DNA from: Tabrizicola sp.
GTDB lineage: Bacteria > Pseudomonadota > Alphaproteobacteria > Rhodobacterales > Rhodobacteraceae
Assembly: GCF_022842145.1 (NCBI RefSeq)
Contig: NZ_JALHQD010000004.1
Coordinates: 124,001 to 188,000, forward strand
DNA length: 64,000 nucleotides
Direction: 5' to 3'
Below are positions 27,717-37,340 of the stretch, piece by piece. How positions within the stretch are numbered: position 1 is the first letter of the stretch; every line of letters starts with the position of its first letter. The notes under the pieces were generated by a model that saw only the letters and a list, made by a program, of their open reading frames with translations, was not told the DNA's origin and did not search any database. The translations under genes and the position numbers were made by a program.

Positions 27717-28172
27717 CTGTCTCCGCCATCTCCAGACACATGTCCTTCCATTGCTGGACTTCGACGTCCATGTTGAGAAGAACGGCAGGAACCGGCCCAG
27801 GTTCACGGGGGGAGAACTGGGCACAGGTGCCTGCAAAGGCCAGTGGTTCCCGATTGGCTTTGCCGGTCTAGACGAGCCTTGGCTCGACTTCCTCGACAAC
27901 ATGAGCACAGTCTATGCGAGAGACTCCACCTGCAGCTTCAAGAGGGGAAACTTGGGGGATCCCTCTTGTTCGAGGATATCCAGCATCTCATCGATCGTCA
28001 GCTGGATGCTCATAATAATTCCTTGAGTTTGGACTTTCCGAGATCAGTCAGGAAATACTTCTTGAGGTTGCTTCCCCGGATGTGGTCCGTGGCGTTAACC
28101 AAGGCCATCCGACGGAGCTCGCCCAATGGTTTGGATGGCCTGATGCTACGACACCTCTACAAATTCGCAAAC
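27717..28172 (-). pseudogene. Degraded small-gene remnants beside attL
   Basis: Three coding-like minus-strand pieces sit in different frames. A C-terminal piece (about 28172-28010) ends KKYFLTDLGKSKLKELL, like a winged-helix tail. Its TGA overlaps an ATG at 28013 that opens a 33-residue peptide, MSIQLTIDEMLDILEQEG onward. After a frame change, a further piece containing a TAG reads ANREPLAFAGTCAQFSP, NMDVEVQQWKDMCLEMAE and stops at about 27717. The texture is protein-like but disrupted, so I read this as one or two decayed genes of unknown family. Confidence 0.45.
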
Positions 28173-28232
28173 CGTGTTGCCTTCTAGGTCCGTCGGCTCA
28201 CGTGTCGGTGGTCTCGAACGACCACGGTAAGG

Positions 28233-28493
28233 TCATATAATTCGCGCGGGGGATTTGCAGATGTCGTACATCGTCAGGTAGCTGTCGCGGCGCATCGGGT
28301 TGTTGCCGACTTGCAGGTCAGGGTCGGTATAGGGCGCCGGATTACCTTTAACTACCACCATCGGTCCACGCCATTCACATGAAGGAAGGTGCCGGCGGCG
28401 ATCTACTTCAACTACATCGAAACCGACTAACCGAAGGGTAGCAGGATCCAGCCGGGATCCCGGAGCCAGAGCATTCGCTCTAAGGTCTTGGAA
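28233..28493 (-). pseudogene. 86-codon open frame without a proper start, unknown family
   Basis: The minus strand is open from a TAA at 28496-28494 to a TGA at 28235-28233. It reads LRLVGFDVVEVDRRRHLP, CEWRGPMVVVKGNP, DLQVGNNPMRRDSY and LTMYDICKSPARII. The only ATG within gives 44 residues. The amino-acid mix looks genuine, so this is likely the C-terminal remnant of a lost gene. I do not recognise the family. Confidence 0.4.
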
Positions 28494-28687
28494 TTATAGT
28501 GCTGCAAGAGAGGATTGAATTCGGCGCCGCGTCGGGCTTATCATTGATTATATTACATTTTTTCGGACTCAATGCAAGGCCGGTGTAGAACATCGGTGGG
28601 GTAGGAGGGCGGGCAGACCAATCCTGCTGAACTACTTGCAGAATTCAACCTCCCATGGTCTCTTCGATCTCTCAAAATGGGCAGAAA

Positions 28688-28819
28688 ATGCGCTATTCAA
28701 TACTTCACTTGTCCGACCTGCATCGCGATCTCACAGACGAGATTCCCAACGAGTGGTTGATCGATTCCATCGAGCGCGATCTTGCTGTTACATCTTCACT
28801 GAGGCCACAGAACGGCTAA
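28688..28819 (+). pseudogene. Metallophosphoesterase N-terminal fragment
   Basis: The ATG at 28688 opens 43 codons that begin MRYSILHLSDLHRDLTDEIP, the first metal-binding motif (D-x-H) of calcineurin-like phosphoesterases, continuing with NEWLIDSIERD. After that the sequence departs from the family and ends at a TAA. It is a 5' fragment of a gene whose remainder is gone, consistent with recombination inside the island. Confidence 0.6.
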
Positions 28820-29348
28820 GTCTTTACTACGACATCGAACTCAAGAACCCCATTGATAGCAATAAGACCGGAGGTGGGATGTTTCCTACCACAACCCTGA
28901 TAACGAAGGACCGAATTTTTGTCCCCGTGCCATTGATACTCCAGCCTGAGTTCCAGGTTGCGACGGGACCTCGGGAATTTTTCGTAAGGTTTGACCTTCT
29001 AACCAATGCCCGATAGCCCCCATGTTTCGCCGGTTCGCGTTAATGTTTCGGCTGCCCACTTTAGGAAACGGCCCCACATGGCGCGCTTCAAACTCGGGAT
29101 GCTCTAGTACGAATTTGACAGGCACATCTATTCGATGGTCGCTCCGACAAGCTGACAGGAAGTAGACCCCCAAACCCTATTCTGCTGGACAGCGCGGTGA
29201 TCAGCAGCTTTTCCTTCTGCCCGTCGGCGGTGCGCGTCCATGAGCCAATACTGAGCAAGACAAGAGAGCGGCGGCTAGGTCGTCAGAGGCGTACTGGGCG
29301 AACGCACTTGGTAGGACCAGCGACCTTGCCGCTGGGTGCATATGGTCG
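28820..29348. other. Stretch without an intact gene
   Basis: The plus strand from 28820 to 29016 reads SLYYDIELKNPIDSNKTGGG and then RIFVPVPLILQPEFQVATGP before a TAG. This looks like a protein C-terminus but has no start of its own. The rest, to 29348, holds only the decayed 3' end of the HsdR fragment. I see no RNA gene or promoter. Confidence 0.4.
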
Positions 29349-29744
29349 GCTGCCGAGCCAGCGTCTCGCTCCCCTGCACCTTACCGATGACGGTCGCTAC
29401 AAACCTCGGTTGGTCGCTGTCCGTCACGTCGCCCTGAAACAGGTAGTTCAGCTTCGCCAGAATCTCGGCCAGAAGGGCTTTCTCCTTCTCCTTGTCCTGA
29501 AGGGTGCCTAGCAAGGCGCCGTCAGCGGCTTGAGGGTCTCGGCATGGCCGCCGAACTGAAGCCGCTGCTGCCCCTGCGACTTCAGCTTTTGGTGAGTCAG
29601 GACAATCTTGCAGACGTTAAGCGCCGTCCGCTCCTGCCCGAACTCCAATAGCAGGATGAGGCGGCGGTAGAAGATGTTGCGCGCCCAGATGGCCGTGTTG
29701 CCGTAGTCGAAGATCTGTGAAAGGAAGCTGTCGAGCCGCAGGAA
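29349..29744 (-). pseudogene. Type I restriction enzyme HsdR, C-terminal fragment
   Basis: Two minus-strand frames join to give an HsdR C-terminal region: FDYGNTAIWARNIFYRRLI, LLEFGQERTALNVCKIVLTHQ, LGGHAETLKPLTAP, then after a frame change DKEKEKALLAEILAKLNYL and FQGDVTDSD. HsdR is the translocase/endonuclease of type I restriction systems. The 5' side is cut off by the IS3-type sequence at 29745, and the end is decayed. No hsdS or hsdM is present, so no function remains. Confidence 0.72.
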
Positions 29745-29966
29745 CGTCAGGTCTGCCACGATCTTCTTCAACCGCGCGTTCTCGTCTTCGAGCTGCTTGA
29801 GCCGCTTCATCTCGGTCGGCAGCAGACCGGCATACTTCTTCTTCCAGTTGAATTAGGTCGCCTGGCGGATCCCCGCCTTACGGCAGATCTCCGCAACCGG
29901 GGTTCCGTCTTCGCCCTGCTTGATGATGAACGCCTTCTGTGCGTCCGAGAAATTGCTCGCCTTCAT
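29745..29966 (-). pseudogene. IS3-family transposase OrfA remnant
   Basis: From an ATG at 29966 the frame encodes an IS3-type OrfA: KASNFSDAQKAFIIKQGEDG, AEICRKAGIRQAT. A TAA stop at codon 38 sits where homologues have YFNWKKKY. The frame then resumes FNWKKKYAGLLPTEMKRL and the leucine zipper QLEDENARLKKIVADL, and ends abruptly against HsdR sequence. OrfB is missing. It is therefore a dead IS fragment that interrupted or fused to hsdR. Confidence 0.78.
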
Positions 29967-30162
29967 CCGTTTCCGCTCCTCTCCCAGCCAGGAAAGCGTA
30001 GCCGAAAACTCCAGCCTTAAACGGTCCAGTTTGCGGGGAGCAGATCAAGCCTTCGGTGTGCCTAGGGCGGGCGCTTCGTTGGGACTGGGTCAAGTTCTTG
30101 GGCCCTACAGGGCTTTTCTCCGCACTTGGGTAGTGCAATGCTTCTCTGCGTCGTCCTGAAGT

Positions 30163-30978
30163 GTGGGAAAGAAATTGCTTGGCGTTTTCATCATCGAAGG
30201 AATGACTATCAGTCTCCGGAACCTAAGCATCAGTATGGATGAGGACGGAGAGGTTAAGATCACAGGACCTGATGTATTCGTTTCGTATGATGCCTGCATT
30301 GCTTGGGCGCGGATCGCATTGTCCCTCCGAGAACCTGCACTCAGCAGCATGGAGGAAAGGAGAAAGATATGGAGGGACCAGCCGTCAGAAGACGACAAGG
30401 CCAAGTCGCTTGAAAAGGAGTTTGCCGCTACTATGCAGGCGGTCGTTGCGGCCGTAACCTGCATCGATGCGCTTTACGATCAGGTAGCTCCACATGCTCC
30501 GATAGGTGACGCGACCAAAGAAAGTTGGAGGAGGAAAAGGACCGCTAGGCATACGCAGATCGCCGAGACTCTGAGAGCGGCTTTTCGGATCAATGCGCAA
30601 GACATGAAGAACGTACGACACCTTCTTCGTGCGATGTACACCTTGCGTGATGCTTCGGTGCATCCGTCTAGTACCCCGCAACCACCACATCCACACCCTG
30701 AACTGCCGATTGTCACTGACTGGCGACTGACAGCGTTCAGAGGCGATGTTGCCGATATGTTCATCTGCTCAGCACTCAGAATTCTATGGGATATTACGCG
30801 AGGAACCAAGTACGAAAAGCTTCGTGATTACGCTGACCAACTAAAAGGGAAACTTGAAAGGTTGCTTCCCAATGGCAAACCGGACCCACACAATGCCACG
30901 GTGAATTTCTTCGTTCCGCCCAAGCCTAGTCCCGTCGCGGTTGAGCGGCGGCCTAGTTCCAAACCCGTGTCACCGTAG
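30163..30978 (+). CDS. Hypothetical protein, soluble, unknown family
   Basis: An intact 271-codon gene opens with GTG at 30163; an ATG at 30202 (MTISLRNLSISMDEDG) is an alternative start. It has no signal peptide or membrane span. The middle is helical with a conserved-looking core (AATMQAVVAAVTCIDALYD, RHLLRAMYTLRDASVHP) resembling HEPN-like or DUF helical bundles. A proline- and histidine-rich loop follows near residue 170. The C-terminus is rich in proline and basic residues. Codon use is less GC-biased than in the core, in line with acquisition. Function unknown; the surroundings are remnants of defence genes. Confidence 0.6.
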   Translation: MGKKLLGVFIIEGMTISLRNLSISMDEDGEVKITGPDVFVSYDACIAWARIALSLREPALSSMEERRKIWRDQPSEDDKAKSLEKEFAATMQAVVAAVTCIDALYDQVAPHAPIGDATKESWRRKRTARHTQIAETLRAAFRINAQDMKNVRHLLRAMYTLRDASVHPSSTPQPPHPHPELPIVTDWRLTAFRGDVADMFICSALRILWDITRGTKYEKLRDYADQLKGKLERLLPNGKPDPHNATVNFFVPPKPSPVAVERRPSSKPVSP

Positions 30979-31178
30979 CCATCCAACAGTGCAACTTCCC
31001 CACGATGGGTTGAGGAAGAGCGGATACAAGAGTAGGGCCGCTTGCGCATTCAGGTGGGGACTGCCTGTTCTAAGCGTCAACGACGTCCCGTAGGATTGGG
31101 CGGGATATATGGCCGTTAAGGCGTCCCTCACTCCAACCGCGAAAGATGCCGCGACACCTGTGCTAATGGCAACTGACG

Positions 31179-31673
31179 TCAGGTTATGTCCCGCTTCGCC
31201 CCCTTCATCGCCTCCACGATCTCCACCATCTCCACCAAAACGCGGGTCACTCGGGCGATGAGGTCGGCCACCTTCTCCCGGTGATCAGCGAAGCGGTAGG
31301 TGTTGAACCTCTCGCGAATGGTAGGGTCTTGCGGGGTCTTTTCCTTGTGCTGGTCCAGTATCCAGTCAAGACCGGAGCGGTTGCCAAGACGGTAGTCCCA
31401 CGCTTCCTTCGGGATGCCAGTGATGATCGTCTCGCTGTCCAAGGTGATCGTGCCACCCTCAGGGTCAGACTTCAGGATGACCTTGGGCGAGACGCCTGCG
31501 GTGCTGGCCTTAGTGTCGGGCGTGTCGGTGCGGGTGACGGGCCAGGGGTCTACGCTTTCATACCCGATGTGCAGGTCCATCAGCCGCTTGCCCCACCCGG
31601 CCCACTGGCGGAAGTCGCCCCCTCCAGGTTGAACAGCTCCTTGGCGATGTTGTTCTCACGGTGAAACTCGCGC
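31179..31673 (-). pseudogene. ISP-type restriction-modification enzyme, C-terminal fragment
   Basis: The minus-strand frame reads DYRLGNRSGLDWILDQHKEK, DPTIRERFNTYRFADHREKV and LIARVTRVLVEMVEIVEAM. This matches the C-terminal part of single-chain type ISP (LlaBIII-like) restriction-modification proteins. Upstream, REFHRENNIAKELFNLEG continues it after one frameshift at about 31612-31620, in a run of C on the plus strand. All catalytic domains (nuclease, helicase, methylase) are missing, so it cannot function. Confidence 0.65.
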
Positions 31674-32041
31674 TACCCCACGCAGGAGGTGAGACTTGGA
31701 CCACTAGGCTGACTGGATTGGAGGGGCAAGGTGGAAGGAGAAGCTGGACGAAGTAACTTAAGCTACTCCCACCTATCACCTTCCCCACATCACCAAGCAC
31801 AGACTGTAGCGTAAGCTATCACCCTGAACATCTATCTTTGTCTGTATCCGCAGATGCCCCCTTACCCACCAAAGCACATGGGTCAAGCAAAGGTGGCACC
31901 GGCTGACGCAGTCCAAGTCTTGGTCTTGCAGTCGCCGCAGAGAGGCCCCGCAGAGATCGTGTCTCTGTAATGGTGGCACCTAATGCGACCTCCTTCTGGC
32001 AAGCTTCGCAAGCTGATCGCACAGGGCCGCTGTGGACGCGA
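31674..32041. other. No gene recognised
   Basis: The sequence is low in coding signal on both strands. A minus-strand stretch (about 31960-32082) has a cysteine pair (SACEACQ) that is zinc-ribbon-like but has no context. I see no RNA gene or terminator. Confidence 0.4.
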
Positions 32042-32581
32042 TCAAAAGCTTTCAGAGCGGCGCTGGGCGAGGCGATGCCCATCCCCTGCTACGCTTCTAC
32101 TGCCTCTCTGTGACCTTCTATGGGCTTTTTCAGGGGTGTGTGGTGACATCGTATCGGGGAGGGCCTGCAAGGCGTTCCACATCGCCTTGATGGTCACTTC
32201 GCCGTAGTCGCTTGCAGCCCTGCCATCCCCATGGCCTTGGATTGCATCGCGGATTTCGCCGTCCATGCCAACCTCTCGCGCCACCGTCTTAAAGCGAAGC
32301 CGCCATGCGTGGTTTGGCTGCAGCTCTGTGTCGGTGATCTTGAAGACCTTTCGCACCCACTCGCCGACCTTGGCACCCGCGTTCTGTGCGCGTTCTACTG
32401 GGTCAGCAGCGACGCCAAGGAACGTGCTTACCTCGATGGGGATGCTATTTGCCCCAGCCGATCGGGGAGGGATGATTCCTCCGCTCCCGCTATCTACGGC
32501 CGTTCTCGGCCGAGGCTGTGTGAAAACTCGGTCCCGCATGGTCGACCCCGGATCGACGTTCTCCCTCCGGAGCAACTGCAC
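32042..32581 (-). pseudogene. Tyrosine recombinase (integrase) C-terminal fragment
   Basis: Within this minus-strand frame, codons about 62-142 (32398-32156) encode the catalytic C-terminus of a phage-type integrase: AKVGEWVRKVFKITDTEL, HAWRLRFKTVAREVG (H-x-x-R), IQGHGDGRAASDYG (His, then the nucleophile Tyr). The core-binding domain and the first catalytic Arg are missing. The preceding codons contain the text GSTMRDRVFTQPRP next to a GTGTGAAAAC sequence at 32517, which resembles an IS end, so an insertion probably removed the 5' part. It may be the island's own dead integrase. Confidence 0.7.
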
Positions 32582-32800
32582 TATTTCGTTCTCACGGGGG
32601 CCGCCAAGGGCGGGTTTCTGAGGAAACTGTTATTTCTCAGTGCAGCCTCGTCCCAGCGGGGGCACGTGCTGGAGGGTATGGGACTGGGGTTCAACCTTCC
32701 CTGAGCACGTGCCGATGAGAAAATTTTCACTTAAATCCATAGTCATGCTGAGGAAGACGATCACCTTGAGCCAATTGTCGGCCCGAACCGATGAACCCTA

Positions 32801-33472
32801 CTAAAGCGACTTCGCGACCAGGTAGGTGATCCCGCCGCCCGTAAGTACCGCCGATGTGATGGCCGCGACCGCCCAAATGGCAGCGACCCTAAGCGATATC
32901 TTCAAGCGACTGGCAAACCAGCCGGTCTGAGCCCAGCCGAACCACAGGAATGCACCAAGGCCTAGGTTCAGCCCGGCAAGACCTCCGTATCCGGGCAGCT
33001 GGTACACTGCGAACGCGGATTGCAGCAACAAGGCGAACGGGGTGACGAGGAAGCACTGGCTGTAAAAGGGTTGGCGAAGCGTCTTTCGATCAATGAGGAT
33101 GCCGCTGCCACGCAAGCCTATTGCAGCAATGACCAGCGGGACGATTGCGAAGATGAGCGCCCGCATCAACAAGAGGTTCTTGGCAGAGTCAGTAACGGCC
33201 TTGCCCACTTCAGTCGTTGCCATAGGCTCGGCGCTGCCGATCCAGTGTGACAGGACGTAGGTGAGGACCATCGTGATCATCAGCAGCAGCGGTGGGCTGA
33301 GCGTATCAGTGTATCGTTCGTCCGGCAGATCATTCTGCTCTTTGTCAGAATAGGCGGTCACAGCGGCGGGATTGCAAAACGTGCGCCAAAGCGTGCGCGG
33401 GTAAAAGATCAGCCACGACATGACTTCATACAGAAGTTCTTCAAGCGAGCGGATGATCGCAATGAAATCCAA
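32801..33472 (-). CDS. Integral membrane protein, unknown family
   Basis: The 223-residue protein begins with a short amphipathic segment (DFIAIIRSLEELLYEVMSWL) containing FYPRTLWRTFCNP, then has five hydrophobic spans. It resembles Rhodobacterales 'permease'-type hypothetical proteins with a Yip1-like arrangement. It is intact, with no signal peptide. It is not in an obvious operon and diverges from the secreted protein at 33755. Role unknown. Confidence 0.65.
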   Translation of the reverse strand: MDFIAIIRSLEELLYEVMSWLIFYPRTLWRTFCNPAAVTAYSDKEQNDLPDERYTDTLSPPLLLMITMVLTYVLSHWIGSAEPMATTEVGKAVTDSAKNLLLMRALIFAIVPLVIAAIGLRGSGILIDRKTLRQPFYSQCFLVTPFALLLQSAFAVYQLPGYGGLAGLNLGLGAFLWFGWAQTGWFASRLKISLRVAAIWAVAAITSAVLTGGGITYLVAKSL

Positions 33473-33754
33473 CGGGTGAACCCTCCTCGGGCACTGTCCT
33501 CACTGACCAAGCACCATGCATCAATCATCATGCTTCGCGCCAGTATCGACAAATGTCGGCAGTTGAAATTTGTTGTGACAGATAAGTTTTCGTTCTCAGC
33601 CACCTCAGGCCGACCCCCTGCCGCTTCCGCCAGTCATGCACCCATTGCGCCTAGTGGATAGTCCCTGCGACGAGAATCCCCCATCCTCGGTTTCGTGAGG
33701 TGGCCGCCGAGCCGGACCCGGCACCCGAAGAAACGCCGAAGCAAGGAGCCCAGA

Positions 33755-34258
33755 ATGACCCCTATCCGCCTGATCGCGATCCTTCCCGCATCGATTTTTT
33801 TCGCTGCCACCACTCCAGCTTCTGCCAAGATCGTCTCCGAGGCTGCCATGGTCTCGCATTGTGCCGAAGCCGCCGCGACCGAGCTTGGGGTGATGATGAA
33901 TGACGTCCTGACCCTGCCGGCCGAGCGGACCAGCGGTAAGTTCCACGTCTATGGTCAATATCCGGCCTCGGGCAACAGCCCGACGCTGTTCGAGTGCCAA
34001 TATGACGGCAAGCGCAACTTCCTTGGCCTCAGCGTCAAGGGGCATCATGGCCACCACACCGAGGCTGCATCCACGGCGCCGCGCGCGGCGCAGCGAGCTT
34101 GCACCGACATGATGGGAGGATCGGTAAATATCGAGAAGGTCTCCCCGCTACGGGCAGGATTTCATGAGATCATCATGAAAGACACCAACAACAACCGTCG
34201 CGTCGCCTGCACGGTATCTGACAGGGGCTCGATCGAGGATTGGGTTGAGATGAACTGA
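33755..34258 (+). CDS. Secreted protein of unknown function
   Basis: The start at 33755 (MTPIRLIAILPAS) is supported by AAGGAG seven bases upstream. The 167-residue product has a signal peptide likely cut after TPASA (near residue 23). The mature part holds three cysteines and a central KGHHGHHTEA histidine cluster that could bind metal. A similar pattern of conserved cysteines (CQYDG, ACTDMMGG, VACTVSD) suggests disulfides in the periplasm. It is the first of several small secreted proteins in this part of the island. Confidence 0.68.
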   Translation: MTPIRLIAILPASIFFAATTPASAKIVSEAAMVSHCAEAAATELGVMMNDVLTLPAERTSGKFHVYGQYPASGNSPTLFECQYDGKRNFLGLSVKGHHGHHTEAASTAPRAAQRACTDMMGGSVNIEKVSPLRAGFHEIIMKDTNNNRRVACTVSDRGSIEDWVEMN

Positions 34259-34394
34259 TACCTGCGAAGCGTGAACTTTTTGCCTGTGTGACGAGTGATC
34301 GGCCCTGTTCCTGCCTTACCCTCTTTGGCAGGGGCAGGGTCTATTCCCTGTCCTCCACTGTGCCGGATACCACACCAAACCAGAAAGCATCCGC

Positions 34395-36341
34395 ATGACC
34401 CCCGAACAGATCATAGCAGTTGTGACCGCGCTCTTGACCGGTGAGCCTGACCCGGCCGCGTTTCCTACAATCCGTTCAGGCGGTGCCGATACGCGCTATC
34501 CGGTCACGGTAGAGGCTTGCCCCGTCAATGCGGTGCCGCCGACCGAAGTCGAGGGTAGCACGGCGATCTGCGGGCGGGTGAGCGTGCCCGAGGACCACGG
34601 CAAACCCGATGGCAAGCGGATCGACCTGGCCTTTGCGGTGCTCAAGGCCCACACGCTCAGCCCGGTGCCGGACCCGGTGATCTATCTGCATGGCGGCCCA
34701 GGCGGCGGGGCGGTGAACGCACTTGCCGGCATCGTTCATCCCCTGTTCGACGGGTACCGCAGCCGCCGTGACGTGGTGACTTTCGATCAGCGGGCCGCGG
34801 GCATCTCATCGGACATGGTGACCTGCTTCAATACGCTGGGCGGCGACATCTTTGAACTGCTGGTTCCAAGCCGCTTCACCGACGAAAAGCAGACTGAGTT
34901 CTTCAAAACCTGCTCAGAAGAACTTACGGCCAAGGGCAATGATTTGTCCGCGTACAACACGTATCAAAATGCTTTGGACGTGCAGGCGCTGATGCTGGCC
35001 CTGGGATATGCCGAATACAACATCTACGGCGTTTCATATGGCACGACGCTGGGGCTTGAAGTCATGCGGTCTGCACCCGAAGGCGTGCGCTCGGTGGTGC
35101 TGGACAGTGTCAGCCCGCCGCAGGCAAAGGTCTATGTCGAGAACGCAAAGCCCGAAGAGGAAAGTATCCAGGCGGTGCTGGACCAGTGTGCCGCCGACGC
35201 CGGTTGCGCCAAGGCCTATCCCGACCTGGAAGCAGTCCTGATGCGCGTGGCCGAACAGTTGCAGAAGGCGCCGATCCCCGCAGCGCGCGGCAAGCCAGAA
35301 GTGAACATCATGACGCTGATCAACCTGTTTGCACAGCGCAACCGCTATGGCGCCTTGCCCAACGCCACGCGCTTCATTCCGCAAATTCTGACCGAATGGG
35401 ACAAGGGCGATACCACCACTTGGGACCTCGTATCTTCGGGGGCAACCAATGCTCACCCCAGCACTGCCAAGCGGCTGCAGCCCTATGCGGGGCGGCTGAC
35501 GCCGGACCAGAACACGCTTGCCGGACTGCTGTTCGAAATGGCCACGGCAGAGGCGACGCAAGATCAGTCACAGTACGCAGCCGTTCAGGCACTGACAGAA
35601 TCGCTCAAGACAAAGGCGACAGGGGCTACCGATCTGGTGGGCCGCTTTGGTGACATGTTGCAGGCATCTGTTGTCGGCACACGGTCTAAGGACGATATGC
35701 TTGCCTTTTTGCGCGACGTGGCGGCGTTGGTGCCCGAAAAGCCGTCGAAAGAGGCGCTGCGCACGCTGGTTGCGGCCCATACGCCCCCGGCAGATCAGCC
35801 CGCGATCATGCAGGTGCTGGACCTGATGTCCGACGCCGATGTTGCCGCCTTCTATGCCGATGTTTCGGGGCAAGCGCGCGCATCCTTTTCCGACATGGTC
35901 GGCGCGATCGATCTTTTCGTCGTCGCCTGTCAGGAATCTGTCCCGTTCAACTCGCGTGAGGGCTTCGAAGCCTTCAGCGCGACCTTGAAGTTTCAGTTCC
36001 TGAACCTTGATGTCAAAGAACAGGCGCAGATGTTCGATATCTGCAAGCTTTTCACGCCGGTACCGCGCGACGGGCACCATGATCCGGTCAAAAGCGATAT
36101 CCCCGCGCTGGTGCTTTATGGGTTGAACGACACGCAGACCTCCTCCGCCGATGCCAAGGATACGGCGGCCAACCTGGGCAATGCGCGGGTGCTTGGCTTT
36201 CCCGAGGCCGGGCACGGCGCGCTGATCTTTTCGCAATGCGCCAAGGACATCGGGCTGGCGTTCATCGAACAGCCGACGGTCGAGCTTGCGACCGGGTGTA
36301 TTGAAACGTTGAAACCACAGTGGGTCCTGCCCCCCGGATAA
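34395..36341 (+). CDS. Alpha/beta hydrolase, TAP-like (proline iminopeptidase/tricorn F1 type)
   Basis: The 648-residue protein is a large alpha/beta hydrolase. It has an oxyanion-type YLHGGPGGGAVNAL, TFDQRAAG, the nucleophile elbow NIYGVSYGTTLGLEV (GVSYG), the acid region LVLYGLNDTQT and the His in EAGHGAL. The layout matches the TAP-like C-terminal family (peptide or ester hydrolases). A helical insert of about 200 residues separates the elbow from the acid. No clear signal peptide is seen at this ATG. It converges with the AraC gene. Confidence 0.8.
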   Translation: MTPEQIIAVVTALLTGEPDPAAFPTIRSGGADTRYPVTVEACPVNAVPPTEVEGSTAICGRVSVPEDHGKPDGKRIDLAFAVLKAHTLSPVPDPVIYLHGGPGGGAVNALAGIVHPLFDGYRSRRDVVTFDQRAAGISSDMVTCFNTLGGDIFELLVPSRFTDEKQTEFFKTCSEELTAKGNDLSAYNTYQNALDVQALMLALGYAEYNIYGVSYGTTLGLEVMRSAPEGVRSVVLDSVSPPQAKVYVENAKPEEESIQAVLDQCAADAGCAKAYPDLEAVLMRVAEQLQKAPIPAARGKPEVNIMTLINLFAQRNRYGALPNATRFIPQILTEWDKGDTTTWDLVSSGATNAHPSTAKRLQPYAGRLTPDQNTLAGLLFEMATAEATQDQSQYAAVQALTESLKTKATGATDLVGRFGDMLQASVVGTRSKDDMLAFLRDVAALVPEKPSKEALRTLVAAHTPPADQPAIMQVLDLMSDADVAAFYADVSGQARASFSDMVGAIDLFVVACQESVPFNSREGFEAFSATLKFQFLNLDVKEQAQMFDICKLFTPVPRDGHHDPVKSDIPALVLYGLNDTQTSSADAKDTAANLGNARVLGFPEAGHGALIFSQCAKDIGLAFIEQPTVELATGCIETLKPQWVLPPG

Positions 36342-36347
36342 GTCCGA

Positions 36348-37340
36348 TCACGCCCTGCGGCGGGCAAGCGTTTCGCTGGGACGTTCTCCAAAGGCGCGTG
36401 CATAGGCCTGGGCAAACCGGCTGAGGTGGAAAAATCCGCTGTCCAGCGCGACGGTGGTGACCTGACTGTCGCCATTGGCCGCCAACAACCGATGGCGTGC
36501 TTTTTCCAGCCGGATCCGGTTCAGATAACCGCGGGGACTAAGGCCGCCGTAAACCTCGTTGAAGGCGAGTTGCAGGCTGCGGACACTGACCCCCAACGCC
36601 TGTGCAATTTCCAGGATCGAAACCGGGTCATCGCTGTGCTGATGCATGAAGTCTTCTGCCTGCCGCACCCGATGGAGGGCCGGGAGTATGCGCCGAGACG
36701 AAGCCTGAGCCACCTCGATTTCAGTCATTTCGCATAGCTGGTCATTTATCAGTTGACGGATTGCTTGCGCCGCGCTTTGCGGCAAGCCGAGTGATGGGCG
36801 CAGAAACAGATCGTCGGCCAGCTGCGGTAGGCTACGCGTCAGGAACAGTCCACCATCGCCCTGAAGCGTGACGCCATCTTGCCGAAACGCTCGGTCAACG
36901 GTCACTCCGGCAGCGTCAGCCACCTTCTGCATCTGGGCCATCGGCATTTGAAGGGTGGCGGCTCTGAACCTGGCGATCGGGTCAGCCAAGGATCTGGTGC
37001 GGCGTTCGGTTGGGCGGAATGCCATCAATTGCCCAGTATGATTACAATAGCTTCGGGAGCCAATGCTAATATCCAGCCGTCCGGCCCGAGGCAGTAGAAA
37101 CGTGATGCTATCGGTTTCGCGCAACTCAATCTCATGGCCGGTCGAGACCACACGCCCGATTGTGGGGCCCTGCGAGCCAATCGTCAGCAATTCCGTGGTG
37201 ACCGAGCCATTCTGGCCATTGATCGTGAGCCGCTTGCATTCGTTGAACATGATTGACGGCAGCAAACTGCTGCCGTCGAGATTGCTGTAGTGTTGACGCC
37301 GGTAAGTCGTCGAAGGTTCGAACACGACAAATTGCCCCAA
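36348..37340 (-). CDS. AraC-family transcriptional regulator
   Basis: The protein has an AraC-binding-like N-terminal domain (about 1-200) and a C-terminal HTH pair: ILEIAQALGVSVRSLQLAF, YLNRIRLEKARHRLL, VTTVALDSGFFHLSRFAQAY and FGERPSETLARRR. The start at 37340 is a TTG. GTG at 37325 or ATG at 37250 are alternatives that remove only the first strand. Its effector is unknown. The convergent TAP-like hydrolase is adjacent, but no shared promoter links the two. Confidence 0.83.
   Translation of the reverse strand: MGQFVVFEPSTTYRRQHYSNLDGSSLLPSIMFNECKRLTINGQNGSVTTELLTIGSQGPTIGRVVSTGHEIELRETDSITFLLPRAGRLDISIGSRSYCNHTGQLMAFRPTERRTRSLADPIARFRAATLQMPMAQMQKVADAAGVTVDRAFRQDGVTLQGDGGLFLTRSLPQLADDLFLRPSLGLPQSAAQAIRQLINDQLCEMTEIEVAQASSRRILPALHRVRQAEDFMHQHSDDPVSILEIAQALGVSVRSLQLAFNEVYGGLSPRGYLNRIRLEKARHRLLAANGDSQVTTVALDSGFFHLSRFAQAYARAFGERPSETLARRRA

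Noticed and set aside
27717-28172. Toxin-antitoxin pair at the left end of the island
   Set aside because: The two short overlapping frames are disrupted by stops and frame changes and carry no recognisable toxin motif.
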